Shown: positions 44,632 to 53,500 of the stretch, piece after piece
Layout: the number at the start of each line of letters is the position of its first letter
How positions within the stretch are numbered: the stretch's first letter is position 1
Origin: an uncultured Eubacteriales bacterium
Lineage (GTDB): Bacteria; Bacillota; Clostridia; UBA1381
Direction: 5' to 3'
Assembly: GCA_905199755.1 (NCBI GenBank)
Contig: CAJKHT010000002.1
Span: 1-64,000 of the forward strand
Length of the DNA stretch: 64,000 nt
The notes under the pieces: model-generated
The model's input: only the letters and a program-made list of their open reading frames with translations
What the model was told of the DNA's origin: nothing
Database searches by the model: none
Translations under genes and position numbers: made by a program

Positions 44632-45336
44632 TCATAAAGGCTCTACTACCTGCTTTACACCCCATACCGTCATTTCCTCAACAACCGCGCCCTTTGGCAT
44701 ATCGGCGCAGTACAGCACTGCTCCGGCAATATCATCGGCGCAAAGCGAATCATTTGTTTCGCTAAGCTTTGCCGCTCTTTGAAATCCCGTACTTGCCGAT
44801 GCCGGAATTATACATGTTGCGCGCACCCCGTATTTTTGCAGTTCAACATAAAGCCCCTTTGTAAAATTCAGTACACCGGCTTTCGCTGCCGCATAAACAC
44901 TCCAGCCCGACCATGAATGTTTTGCACACACCGATGATATATTTATTATTATACCGTCATTTTGTTCTTTCATAACGCTGCCGAACACATTTGAACCGTA
45001 TATAACGCTGTTCAGATTGAGAGCAATAATGCTGTCGATGCTCTCTTTTGTCTGTTCGGTTGTATCGGCAATGCATATGCCTCCCCCGGCATTATTTACC
45101 AGAACATCTATACGTCCGTATTTCTTTATTATAAATTCCCTCAGCGCCTGCCATTGCGAATAATCGGTTACATCAAGTGTATAGCCGCAGTCAAAGCCGT
45201 TTTCATCAACCGCTGCTCTAACCTTTTGCTCATTATGCGACGCTATAATAACGGTATCTCCGCTTTCCTTAAATCTTTTTGCCGATGCCAGCCCGTATCC
45301 GCTTGTCGCACCTGTTATAAGAACAATTCTTTTCAT
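44632..45336 (-). CDS. Short-chain dehydrogenase/reductase (SDR)
   Basis: Classical SDR of 234 residues. The cofactor motif TGATSGYG lies at residues 7-14, NNAGGG near 86, catalytic Ser in INISSVCAKHS near 137, and YAAAK (Tyr/Lys pair) near 148-152. It is the first gene of the SDR-AraC-FAD operon, behind a good promoter and a GGAGG site. NAD(P)(H)-dependent oxidation or reduction of a sugar, polyol or keto compound is plausible, and the partner FAD enzyme supports an oxidative pathway. Specificity is not visible. Confidence 0.9.
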   Translation of the reverse strand: MKRIVLITGATSGYGLASAKRFKESGDTVIIASHNEQKVRAAVDENGFDCGYTLDVTDYSQWQALREFIIKKYGRIDVLVNNAGGGICIADTTEQTKESIDSIIALNLNSVIYGSNVFGSVMKEQNDGIIINISSVCAKHSWSGWSVYAAAKAGVLNFTKGLYVELQKYGVRATCIIPASASTGFQRAAKLSETNDSLCADDIAGAVLYCADMPKGAVVEEMTVWGVKQVVEPL

Positions 45337-45356
45337 GGTAAAACCTCCTTTTTTTC

Positions 45357-45386
45357 ATTATACTATAACCGCTATCCTGTTTTCAA
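45357..45386 (-). promoter_or_regulatory. Promoter of the SDR-AraC-FAD operon
   Basis: On the minus strand, TTGAAA (45381-45386), an 18-base spacer and TATAAT (45357-45362) lie just upstream of AAAGGAGG and the SDR start. The predicted transcript leader is very short. Confidence 0.7.
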
Positions 45387-45427
45387 TACATTTCATGCAC
45401 TTTTCTGCACGGCAGAAAGGCATAACA

Positions 45428-45469
45428 AAAAATATGCATACCGCTTCTGAAAGTGATATGCATATTTTT
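45428..45469 (-). terminator. Terminator of the nrdDG-dut-fprA transcript
   Basis: A 13-bp perfect stem, AAAAATATGCATA (45428-45440) with its complement at 45457-45469, has A/T-rich flanks and lies just past the fprA stop. Confidence 0.8.
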
Positions 45470-45481
45470 ATATTTTTTTAT

Positions 45482-46633
45482 TTATCTGCCGAGCTCCTCC
45501 GCAAGCGCCTCCAACTGAGCCGCGCTTTCCTCATTGAGTGCGGACTTTATATGAACACTGTTTTCCGCATATGTGAGATTTTTTGAATTTTCAAGCATTT
45601 TGCGCATGGTTTTTTCCGCCGTAAGCGCCCATGAGCCGTTTTCGATAAATGCCACCGTGCGGTTTTGGAAATTGCGCTCCGTAAGATGCTCGATAAACTC
45701 ACGCATGAACGGGAAAATACCGCCGTTATAGGTTGTGGTTGCAAGCACAAGCGTACCGTATCTGAATGCGTCCTCAACCGCCTCCGCCATATCGCAGCGC
45801 GCCAAATCGCTGACAGCCACCTTTATTCCCATTGCTTCAAGCTTTTTTGCCAGAATATCCACAGCCCTTTTTGTATTTCCGTAAACCGATGTATATGCAA
45901 TCACAACACCCTCGGTCTCCACACCGTATGACGACCATGTGTTGTACAAATTGATGTAATAGCCGAGATTTTCCGTCAGCACGGGACCGTGCAGCGGACA
46001 GATGATTTCAATATCCAGTCCTGCCGCTTTTTTAAGCAGAGTCTGCACCTGTGCGCCGTACTTGCCTACTATTCCCATATAATATCTGCGTGCCTCGCAT
46101 GCCCAGTCCTCCTCGGCATCGAGCGCACCGAATTTTCCGAAGCTGTCTGCCGAGAAAAGCACCTTATCGCAGCTGTCATACGTTACCATAACCTCCGGCC
46201 AATGCACCATGGGAGCCGCAATAAATGCGAGAGTATGCTTTCCCAGCTCAAGCGTATCACCGTCGCCCGCAACAATGCGTCTGTCCTCATAGTCCGCATT
46301 GAAAAACTGCTTCATCATTACAAATGCTTTCGCACTTGAAACAATTACCGTATTTTTGTACTTGTTCATGAAGCTTACAATATTTGCCGAATGATCCGGC
46401 TCCATATGCTGAATTACAAGGTAATCCGGCTCTTTTTTACCGATGGCATGCTCTATATTTCCGAGCCACTCGTCCGTAAAGTATGCATCGACGGTATCCA
46501 TGACGGCAGTTTTTTCGTCTGCAATGATATATGAATTGTATGCCATGCCGTTGGGAACATCATACTGTCCCTCAAACAAATCAATATCACGGTCATTAAC
46601 GCCGATATACTTTATATCCTCTGTTATTTTCAT
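45482..46633 (-). CDS. fprA: Flavodiiron protein (FprA/rubredoxin:oxygen oxidoreductase type)
   Basis: A 383-residue flavodiiron protein reducing O2 to water (or NO), protecting anaerobic enzymes. The N-terminal metallo-beta-lactamase domain has the diiron ligands HMEPDH (residues 76-81), with further His and Asp residues in PMVHWPEVM and FSADSFGKFG. The C-terminal flavodoxin domain has the FMN loop YTSVYGNTKRA and ATTTYNGGIFPFM. The start at 46633 is set by AAAGGAGGAG upstream; longer reading would extend antisense-like sequence into dut. It ends the nrd transcript. Confidence 0.93.
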   Translation of the reverse strand: MKITEDIKYIGVNDRDIDLFEGQYDVPNGMAYNSYIIADEKTAVMDTVDAYFTDEWLGNIEHAIGKKEPDYLVIQHMEPDHSANIVSFMNKYKNTVIVSSAKAFVMMKQFFNADYEDRRIVAGDGDTLELGKHTLAFIAAPMVHWPEVMVTYDSCDKVLFSADSFGKFGALDAEEDWACEARRYYMGIVGKYGAQVQTLLKKAAGLDIEIICPLHGPVLTENLGYYINLYNTWSSYGVETEGVVIAYTSVYGNTKRAVDILAKKLEAMGIKVAVSDLARCDMAEAVEDAFRYGTLVLATTTYNGGIFPFMREFIEHLTERNFQNRTVAFIENGSWALTAEKTMRKMLENSKNLTYAENSVHIKSALNEESAAQLEALAEELGR

Positions 46634-46652
46634 GATTTTCGCTCCTCCTTTT

Positions 46653-47162
46653 TTATCTTCCGGTGCTGCCGAAACCGCCGTCGCGTTCGCCGTCGGCATC
46701 ATCGTCAAATGTAATTCCGTATTCGACGAAAATCCCCTGGCAAAAGCCGTCGCCGCGTTCAAGAGCAACCGTTTTATTTTCATTTGAATCGTTTGTTATT
46801 TTACAGAATATGTGTCCTTCGTTGCTGCTGTTATAGTAATCGCTGTCTATAATCCCGACAGTGTTGTTGAACTGCATTCTGAATTTAAAGCCCAGACCGC
46901 TTCTGGGATAAAGCTTAAGTACCCAGCCGTCCTCAATTTTCACACGTATACCCGTCGGTATTTTGATGGTCTCGCCCGGCTTTAGAGTGAATGAAAGCGG
47001 AGTATAGAAATCATAGCCGGCAGAGCCCTTTGTGGCACGGTGCGGCAGCTTTACGGCACCATATATTTCCTGCACATCTTCCTCCGATTCGGGGAATGTG
47101 TCCCTCCAGTCCTCAAAAAATCTTTCGGGGCTTACCTTTTCGAATTTTGCTATTCTTTTCAT
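46653..47162 (-). CDS. dut: dUTP diphosphatase
   Basis: Trimeric-type dUTPase, 169 residues, hydrolysing dUTP to dUMP and pyrophosphate. It keeps uracil out of DNA and provides the dTMP precursor. All five motifs are visible: KGSAGYDFYTP, PRSGLGFK, GIIDSDYY, LERGDGFCQGIF and the C-terminal DGGFGSTGR P-loop-like tail. The protein has an N-terminal extension of about 35 residues before motif 1 relative to minimal dUTPases. It sits 12 bases after nrdG, which fits a dNTP-supply operon. Confidence 0.93.
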   Translation of the reverse strand: MKRIAKFEKVSPERFFEDWRDTFPESEEDVQEIYGAVKLPHRATKGSAGYDFYTPLSFTLKPGETIKIPTGIRVKIEDGWVLKLYPRSGLGFKFRMQFNNTVGIIDSDYYNSSNEGHIFCKITNDSNENKTVALERGDGFCQGIFVEYGITFDDDADGERDGGFGSTGR

Positions 47163-47174
47163 ATGTACCTCCGT

Positions 47175-47666
47175 TTATTTGGTCAGCAGAACAATTTTTC
47201 CGAGCTTAAGACTTTGTGCAACATCTATGACCTTTTGATTGGAGCTTCCTTTCCATGGCAGCTGCACATCCTTTAAAGCCTCAACAAATCTTCCGTCCAC
47301 CAATACATCAACATTTTCCATAAAAGGCAGCTGCTTTACGTCCTGCCACTCGTAGCCGGTATATACCCATATGTTTTTATCCGGATATCTGCTTTTGATT
47401 TCGTTTATCAGCTCTCCCGTTTCCTTACGGTTTTTTGTATGGAGAGGATCGCCGCCGGAAAATGTAATTCCCGAAATATACGGCTTCTCCAATTCATCGA
47501 AAATTTCCTGTTTTGCCGCCTCGTCAAACGGGATACCTCCGTTTACGTCCCATGTTACGGGATTCTGACATCCGGGACAGGCATGCTCGCAGCCTGCCAG
47601 CCAAAGCACAACGCGGAGTCCCTCGCCGTTAAGCATATCGTCCTTTGTTATATTGTGATAGCGCAT
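47175..47666 (-). CDS. nrdG: Anaerobic ribonucleotide reductase activase
   Basis: Radical SAM activase, 163 residues, generating the glycyl radical on NrdD. The [4Fe-4S]/SAM motif is CEHACPGC (CxxxCxxC) near residues 26-33. The NPVTWDVNGG segment and GITFSGGDPL (SAM-binding GGE-like motif) follow. Its ATG overlaps the nrdD stop by one base (TAATG), the usual translational coupling. Confidence 0.94.
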   Translation of the reverse strand: MRYHNITKDDMLNGEGLRVVLWLAGCEHACPGCQNPVTWDVNGGIPFDEAAKQEIFDELEKPYISGITFSGGDPLHTKNRKETGELINEIKSRYPDKNIWVYTGYEWQDVKQLPFMENVDVLVDGRFVEALKDVQLPWKGSSNQKVIDVAQSLKLGKIVLLTK

Positions 47667-49783
47667 TACATGCTTTTCCTTTCTGCTATTTCCGCCATTT
47701 TTGCTTCGTTAAGTCTTGTATCACCCTTAACACGCGAATATGAAAGATAGCCGTTCATTCTTTCTATCTTTGTGAGATTATGCGAGCCGCATTTCGGGCA
47801 TACGTCCATTTCAAGCTCCTCATGACCGCAGTCGTCGCAATATGCCAGCGACAGATTAACGCCCTCGTAAAGTCCCATTTCCATTGCACGGCGCACGAGC
47901 GTTCTTATTGCCTCCTTGTTATAGGAAATCGGATATTTCACATACTGAATTTTTCCGCCGTTTGCAAGATTCCAGAAACGGTTTTCCAAATCCTGCTTCT
48001 GAATCGGAGTTATATCCTCGGTTACATGGCAATGAAAGCTGTTTGAAACATACGGTCTGTCGGAAACCTTTTCGACTATGCCGTATTTCTTTCTGAACTG
48101 CGTAACCTGCAAGCCGCAAAGCGATTCCGCAGGTGTTCCGTAAATAGCGTAGAGGATTCCGTCCTCCTCCTTAAACTGCTCTATTTTCTTATTAATGTAT
48201 TCAAGTACCTTTATTGCAAACTCGCCGTCCTCAACAAGCGACTTCTTGTTGTACAGCTCCTGAAGCTCGTTAAATGCGGTTATGCCGAACGATGCGGTAC
48301 ATGACTTTAACAGCGGCTTTATTTTATCGTACAAGCCGAGATGTCCGCCGTAAAAACCGCCCTCGCAGTATGCAAGCGGATTGGTTGACGCACGCATTTC
48401 GCCGAGATATTCATACGTTCTTATATGCAGCTGACGTATAAGTCCGAGATAGTAATCAAGGACTTCAAAAAAGTCTCTGCTTTCCTGACGTGCCTTTGCA
48501 AGAATCATCGGCAGATGCAGCGATATTGCGCCTATATTAAAGCGTCCGACAAAAATCGGAGTATCGTTTTCATCGGCAGGCTTCATGCCGCCTCTTTCGT
48601 AATACGGTGAAAGGAACGCACGGCAGCCCATCGGCGAAACGATTTTACCGTATTTTTTGTACATCGACGGCACATACCCCTCTCCCGTAAGCGAAAGCCA
48701 GTCGGGATACATGGTCTTTGAAGAACATTCTATTCCCACTTCAAAAACGTCCTCTAACGGGCAGCCCTCACCATGGAGATTTTTGTCATACAGAAATACG
48801 ATTTTAGGGAACAAAACCGGCTTTTTATGACCTTTTTTACCCTGACCGTTCATACGTACCTTAAGCATTGCAATCGTTGCCATTTTTGCAAATCTGCCCG
48901 TACCCGTTCCGGCAGTTACGGTTATGAACGGATAGTCGCCTCGGCTTGACGATACCGAATTGAATTTATATTCCCAGCCCTGGAAGCCCTGTTCAAAGTC
49001 GCGCTCTATATCTTTCATGGCTTCTTCTTCGGCACTTTCCTTGCTCAGTCCGAGTGACGTATATTTTTCTATATATTTTTTATATGATTTTTCCGCATAC
49101 GGCTCAAGTATCAGCTCTGCCGACGGAACGGTAAAGCCGCCGTACTGCTGGCTTGCGGCAGACAGTACTATATCACCTATAACGTCAAAAGCAACATCAA
49201 GCGTTTTCGGCTCATTGTACCAGAGATTGCCCATTTCAAAGCCGCCCTTTAAAACATTTTCCACGTCAAAAAGACAGCAGTTCATTGTATCGCGTCTCGC
49301 ACTCATATCGTGAATGTAGATATAGCCGTCACGTATAGCCTGCAATTCCTCGGTTGTAAGAAAAAACTTCTTGTAAAGCTCCTTATTTAACTGATTGAAA
49401 ATAAGGCTTCTCTTTGTCGAAACAAGCGCACTGTCCGTATTTGAGTTTTCCTTGTCACCGATATACATTATCGACTGGCTCTTTTTATAAACCTCATCAA
49501 GCATCTGAACAAAGTCCTGCTTATAGTTTCTGTAGTCTCTGTAGCTTTTTGCGACCTTGGGATTTACTCTTTCCAGTGCGTCCTCAACAATATTGTGCAT
49601 TTCGGCAATCTGTATATCCTCCTTGCCCATGCGCTCCGCTTCTTCGGTAACAAATTTGCATATAAAATTCTTTTCTTCTTCCGTAAACTTCACCAAAACG
49701 CGGAATGCCGACTTATTTACCGCATTTACAACTTTCTGAACATTAAATTCCTCTTTTGTGTTATCCTTCTTAACAACCCTCAT
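47666..49783 (-). CDS. nrdD: Anaerobic (class III) ribonucleoside-triphosphate reductase
   Basis: A 705-residue oxygen-sensitive glycyl-radical enzyme that makes dNTPs under anaerobiosis. An N-terminal ATP-cone allosteric domain covers residues ~1-90 (MRVVKKDNTKEEFNVQKVV). The catalytic barrel holds MNCCLFDVENVLKGGFEMGN. A zinc site CDDCGHEELEMDVCPKCG lies near residue 650, and the glycyl radical site is RMNGYLSYSR (Gly678). It is preceded by a promoter and two NrdR-like boxes, so repression by NrdR at high dATP is likely. Confidence 0.96.
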   Translation of the reverse strand: MRVVKKDNTKEEFNVQKVVNAVNKSAFRVLVKFTEEEKNFICKFVTEEAERMGKEDIQIAEMHNIVEDALERVNPKVAKSYRDYRNYKQDFVQMLDEVYKKSQSIMYIGDKENSNTDSALVSTKRSLIFNQLNKELYKKFFLTTEELQAIRDGYIYIHDMSARRDTMNCCLFDVENVLKGGFEMGNLWYNEPKTLDVAFDVIGDIVLSAASQQYGGFTVPSAELILEPYAEKSYKKYIEKYTSLGLSKESAEEEAMKDIERDFEQGFQGWEYKFNSVSSSRGDYPFITVTAGTGTGRFAKMATIAMLKVRMNGQGKKGHKKPVLFPKIVFLYDKNLHGEGCPLEDVFEVGIECSSKTMYPDWLSLTGEGYVPSMYKKYGKIVSPMGCRAFLSPYYERGGMKPADENDTPIFVGRFNIGAISLHLPMILAKARQESRDFFEVLDYYLGLIRQLHIRTYEYLGEMRASTNPLAYCEGGFYGGHLGLYDKIKPLLKSCTASFGITAFNELQELYNKKSLVEDGEFAIKVLEYINKKIEQFKEEDGILYAIYGTPAESLCGLQVTQFRKKYGIVEKVSDRPYVSNSFHCHVTEDITPIQKQDLENRFWNLANGGKIQYVKYPISYNKEAIRTLVRRAMEMGLYEGVNLSLAYCDDCGHEELEMDVCPKCGSHNLTKIERMNGYLSYSRVKGDTRLNEAKMAEIAERKSM

Positions 49784-49810
49784 TTTTCTTCCTCCAATCC
49801 CTATTATTTA

Positions 49811-49826
49811 TGTATATATATTGTTT
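49811..49826. promoter_or_regulatory. NrdR-like box, distal copy
   Basis: TGTATATATATTGTTT (minus strand AAACAATATATATACA) matches about 11 of 16 positions of the NrdR box. Its centre is 31 bp from the stronger box at 49838-49861, the three-helical-turn spacing typical of NrdR box pairs. Confidence 0.55.
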
Positions 49827-49837
49827 TCTTTAGTTTC

Positions 49838-49861
49838 ATAACCACAAGATATTGTGGTTAT
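49838..49861. promoter_or_regulatory. NrdR-like box, promoter-proximal copy
   Basis: A perfect palindrome with 10-bp arms (ATAACCACAA ... TTGTGGTTAT around GATA). The core CCACAATATCTTGTGG on the minus strand matches 13 of 16 positions of the consensus ACACWATATATWGTGT. It lies directly downstream of the nrdD -10, so bound repressor would block initiation. Confidence 0.68.
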
Positions 49862-49876
49862 AAGTACGTGTAACTA

Positions 49877-49905
49877 ATTATAATCACATCGGGCAGAAAA
49901 ATCAA
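49877..49905 (-). promoter_or_regulatory. Promoter of nrdD-nrdG-dut-fprA
   Basis: On the minus strand, TTGATT (49900-49905), 17 bases and TATAAT (49877-49882) predict a start near 49870. Confidence 0.72.
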
Positions 49906-49945
49906 TTACACCGCCTTTGCTACTTATTTACAATTATGTTACTGA

Positions 49946-49975
49946 TTTACGAATGTTTGTTCGTAATAATATTAT
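49946..49975 (+). promoter_or_regulatory. Possible SOS-controlled promoter (LexA-like palindrome)
   Basis: TTACGAA-TGTTTG-TTCGTAA (49947-49966) is a perfect 7-bp-arm palindrome. Its core CGAATGTTTGTTCG differs at two positions from the Gram-positive LexA box CGAACRNRYGTTCG. It overlaps a plausible rightward promoter, TTTACG (49946-49951), 18 bases, TATTAT (49970-49975). Confidence 0.42.
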
Positions 49976-50085
49976 ACCACCATATATTCCCCGCGTCAAC
50001 AGTTTTTACATGTAATTGTATTATATTTTTTGAGAAATACTAAACATATTGTTTTATCCTGTTTTACGGAAAGGAAGTCTGATAC

Positions 50086-50313
50086 ATGAAAATTTTTATT
50101 TATTCTGTAAAGCTCTGGCTTACCGCAGTGCGTGCCGAAGCATGCAAGCAGTGCTTTGACCGTATGGTTGACAGATATATAGAACGCAGTCTGCCGCTGT
50201 CCGATAAAAGGATTACCGCCATGTCGCATAAATGCGCGGTACTCCGCAAAAATTTCTGCGATGAGGAACAGCGTCTTGCACTGATTATATCACGCCGCAA
50301 CACGGCACATTAA
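50086..50313 (+). CDS. Small protein of unknown function
   Basis: A 75-residue basic protein (starts MKIFIYSVKLWLTAVRAEAC) with four Cys residues and predicted helices. It has no signal peptide or clear membrane span, and I do not recognise the family. A helical SDKRITAMSHKCAVLRKNF segment is faintly Spo0E-like, but the SQELD motif is absent. GGAAAGGAAG eight bases before the ATG is a strong ribosome site, which supports a real gene. The LexA-like palindrome about 120 bases upstream could make it damage-inducible. Confidence 0.5.
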   Translation: MKIFIYSVKLWLTAVRAEACKQCFDRMVDRYIERSLPLSDKRITAMSHKCAVLRKNFCDEEQRLALIISRRNTAH

Positions 50314-50385
50314 CCGTTTTTTTGTCAAATGTCACAAAAAACCTTGTGAATTACTGGATGTTTTTGTTTTTTTCGGTTTTATATC

Positions 50386-50414
50386 TTGATTTTATTTCGG
50401 ATTGGTGTTATTAT
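50386..50414 (+). promoter_or_regulatory. Promoter of the PFOR gene
   Basis: TTGATT (50386-50391), a 17-base spacer and TATTAT (50409-50414) give a leader of about 90 bases before CAGGAGGAG and the PFOR start. Confidence 0.6.
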
Positions 50415-50511
50415 ATAAGTACGTATAATAACAATATTTTATAGGGCTTAGAATAGCTTATCGTTAAAGCCTTTTCAGGCTCTGAAATAAAACAATCAGG
50501 AGGAGATTCCG

Positions 50512-53500
50512 ATGGGAAGAAAAATGAAAACAATGGATGGTAACAACGCTGCCGCTTATGCTTCATACGCATTTACGGATGTCGCTGCTATCTATCCTAT
50601 CACACCATCATCCACAATGGCGGAGGTAACCGACAAGTGGTCGGCTTCCGGCATGAAAAACATTTTCGGCAACACCGTTAAGGTTGTGGAAATGCAGTCG
50701 GAGGCAGGCGCTTCGGGTACTGTTCACGGCTCTCTTACGGCAGGTGCGCTCACAACAACATATACGGCTTCACAGGGACTTTTGCTTATGATTCCGAATA
50801 TGTACAAGATTGCCGGCGAGCAGCTTCCGTGCGTATTTAACGTATCGGCAAGATGCATAGCCGCACATGCACTTTCCATTTTCGGCGACCACAGTGACGT
50901 TATGGCATGCCGTCAGACAGGCTTTGCCATGCTTGCTTCGACAAATCCGCAGGAGGCTATGGATTTGGGCGCCGTTGCTCACATGACCGCAATCAAGGGC
51001 AGAATACCGTTCCTGCATTTCTTTGACGGTTTCAGAACATCACACGAATATCAGAAGGTCGCATGCTGGGATTACAACGATCTTGCGGAAATGGTTGACT
51101 GGGACGCAATAAGAGAATTCAGACACAAGTCTCTTAACCCCGAGCATCCGGCTCAGAGAGGTACGGCTCAGAACGGCGATATTTACTTCCAGGCAAGAGA
51201 AGCATGTAACTCTGCATATGATGCGGTCCCCGAAGTCTGTCAGATGTACATGGACAAGGTTAACGCAAAAATAGGTACAAATTATCAGCTGTTCAATTAC
51301 TACGGTGCTCCCGATGCGGAACAGATTATAGTTGCAATGGGCAGCGTATGCGATACAATAAAGGAAACTGTTGATTACCTCAATGCTCACGGCAGCAAGG
51401 TAGGTATGATAGCGGTAAGACTGTACAGACCGTTCAGCGTTAAGCACTTTACGGACGCAATTCCGTCAACGGTAAAGAAGATTACCGTTCTCGACAGAAC
51501 AAAGGAGCCGGGCGCTCTGGGCGAGCCTTTATTCCTCGATGTTACCGCAGCTTTGCAGGAGGACGGAAGATTCAGTAATGTTCCGGTATATGCCGGCCGT
51601 TACGGTCTTGCATCAAAGGACACCACTCCTGCATGTATCTTTGCGGCTTTCAAGAATACGGAAAAGAAGCATTTTACAATCGGTATAACGGACGATGTTA
51701 CAAACCTCTCGCTGCCGCTTGACGAAAATCACGACACAACCCCGTCTGACATCACAAGCTGTAAGTTCTGGGGACTCGGTGCCGACGGTACGGTAGGTGC
51801 AAACAAGAACTCCGTAAAAATCATCGGCGACCACACGGATATGAACGTTCAGGCATATTTCGACTACGATTCAAAGAAATCGGGCGGTCTTACCTGCTCA
51901 CATCTCCGTTTCGGAAAATCACCGATTACTTCGACATATCTTATAAACAAGGCTGATTTCGTTGCCTGTCACAAGGCTTCATACATACATCAGTATGATA
52001 TGGTAAGCGACATCAAGCCGGGCGGTGTATTCCTCTTAAACTGCTCATGGACGGGTGCAGAGCTTGACGAGCATCTTCCCGGACAGGTTAAGAAGTACAT
52101 TGCCGACAACAACATTCAGTTCTATACAATAGACGGTGTAAAGATTGGTAAGGAAATCGGTCTCGGAAACAGAATAAACACTGTTTTGCAGTCGGCATTC
52201 TTTAAATTATCTAAGATTCTTCCCGAAGAGGATGCAATCAAGTATATGAAAGATGCTGCTACGGCTTCTTATTCAAAGAAAGGCGAGGCTATCGTCAAGA
52301 TGAATCATGACGCTATCGATGCCGGTGCTCAGCAGGTTGTAAAGGTAGACGTTCCCGAAAGCTGGAAGAACTGCGGATATGAGGATCTTTCGGTTAAGCA
52401 CGAGGGCGAGGGCGAGCTGATTGATTACGTAAACAACATTCTTGTTCCCGTAAATGCATTTGCCGGCGCAAGGCTGCCCGTATCGGCATTCACAAAGTAC
52501 CAGACAGGTGAGGTTCCGCTGGGAAGTGCCGCATTTGAAAAGAGAGGAATTGCAATTGATGTTCCCGTATGGAACAATGAAACATGTATCCAGTGCGGAC
52601 AGTGTTCATATGTATGTCCTCATGCTTGTATCCGTCCCGTTGTTCTTACAAAGGAAGAGCTTGACAACGCTCCCGAGGGCATCAAATATGCTCCGGCAAA
52701 ACAGCTTGACGGCTTATACTATACAATGGCAATATCGGTTCTTGACTGTACCGGCTGCGGCAGCTGTGCAAACATCTGCCCCGGAAACATTAAGAATCAG
52801 ACTCTTGTTATGACATCGCTCGAAGAACAGTATGACGAGCAGAAATACTTTGATTATGCCGCTGCTCTCGGTGAGAAGCAGGCTGTTCTTGACAAATTCC
52901 CGGCATCAAAGGTTAAAGGCTCACAGTTCAAGATGCCTTATCTTGAATTCTCCGGCGCATGCGCAGGCTGCGGCGAAACACCTTATGCCAAGCTTGTTAC
53001 ACAGCTGTTCGGTGACAGAATGTATATTGCAAACGCAACAGGCTGTTCATCAATATGGGGCGGCTCGGCACCGTCAACTCCGTATACGGCAAATGCTGCC
53101 GGCGAAGGTCCCGCATGGGCAAACTCGCTGTTTGAGGATAATGCAGAATTCGGTTTGGGTATGTTCATAGCACAGGATACTCTGAGAAACCAGACAATCG
53201 AAAAGGCTAAGAAGGTTGCCGATGAAAATGCGGACGTAAAGGCTGCATTTGATAAATTCATGGAAACAAAGGACTGCGGAGCATGCAACAAGGTTCCGAC
53301 AGAGGAATTGCTGAAAGCTGTTGCAGCCGTAAACTCGCAGGAGGCAAAGGATGTTCTTGCTGATAAGGAATATCTTTCAAAGAAATCCTGCTGGATATTC
53401 GGCGGAGACGGCTGGGCATATGACATCGGCTTCGGCGGTGTTGACCACGCTTTGGCTTCCGGCAATGATATAAACATACTTGTATTTGATACGGAGGTTT

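Larger units (their letters stand above)
49784..50085. other. 302-base divergent intergenic region
   Basis: This gap holds, left to right, the nrdD leader, NrdR-like box 2 (49811-49826), NrdR-like box 1 (49838-49861), the nrdD promoter (49877-49905), a LexA-like palindrome overlapping a rightward promoter (49946-49975), and then about 100 AT-rich bases with only the ribosome site of the small gene at 50086. Confidence 0.8.

Noticed and set aside
46634..46783. 50-residue N-terminal extension of the flavodiiron protein
   Set aside because: It overlaps the dut C-terminal codons (GGFGSTGR) in another frame, and a strong AAAGGAGGAG site marks the start at 46633.
50332..50349. TCACAA-N6-TTGTGA inverted repeat upstream of PFOR, first thought to be a CRP/Fnr or Rex site
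   Set aside because: The half-sites are in the everted order relative to TGTGA-N6-TCACA and TTGTGA...TCACAA, and the spacing fits neither regulator.
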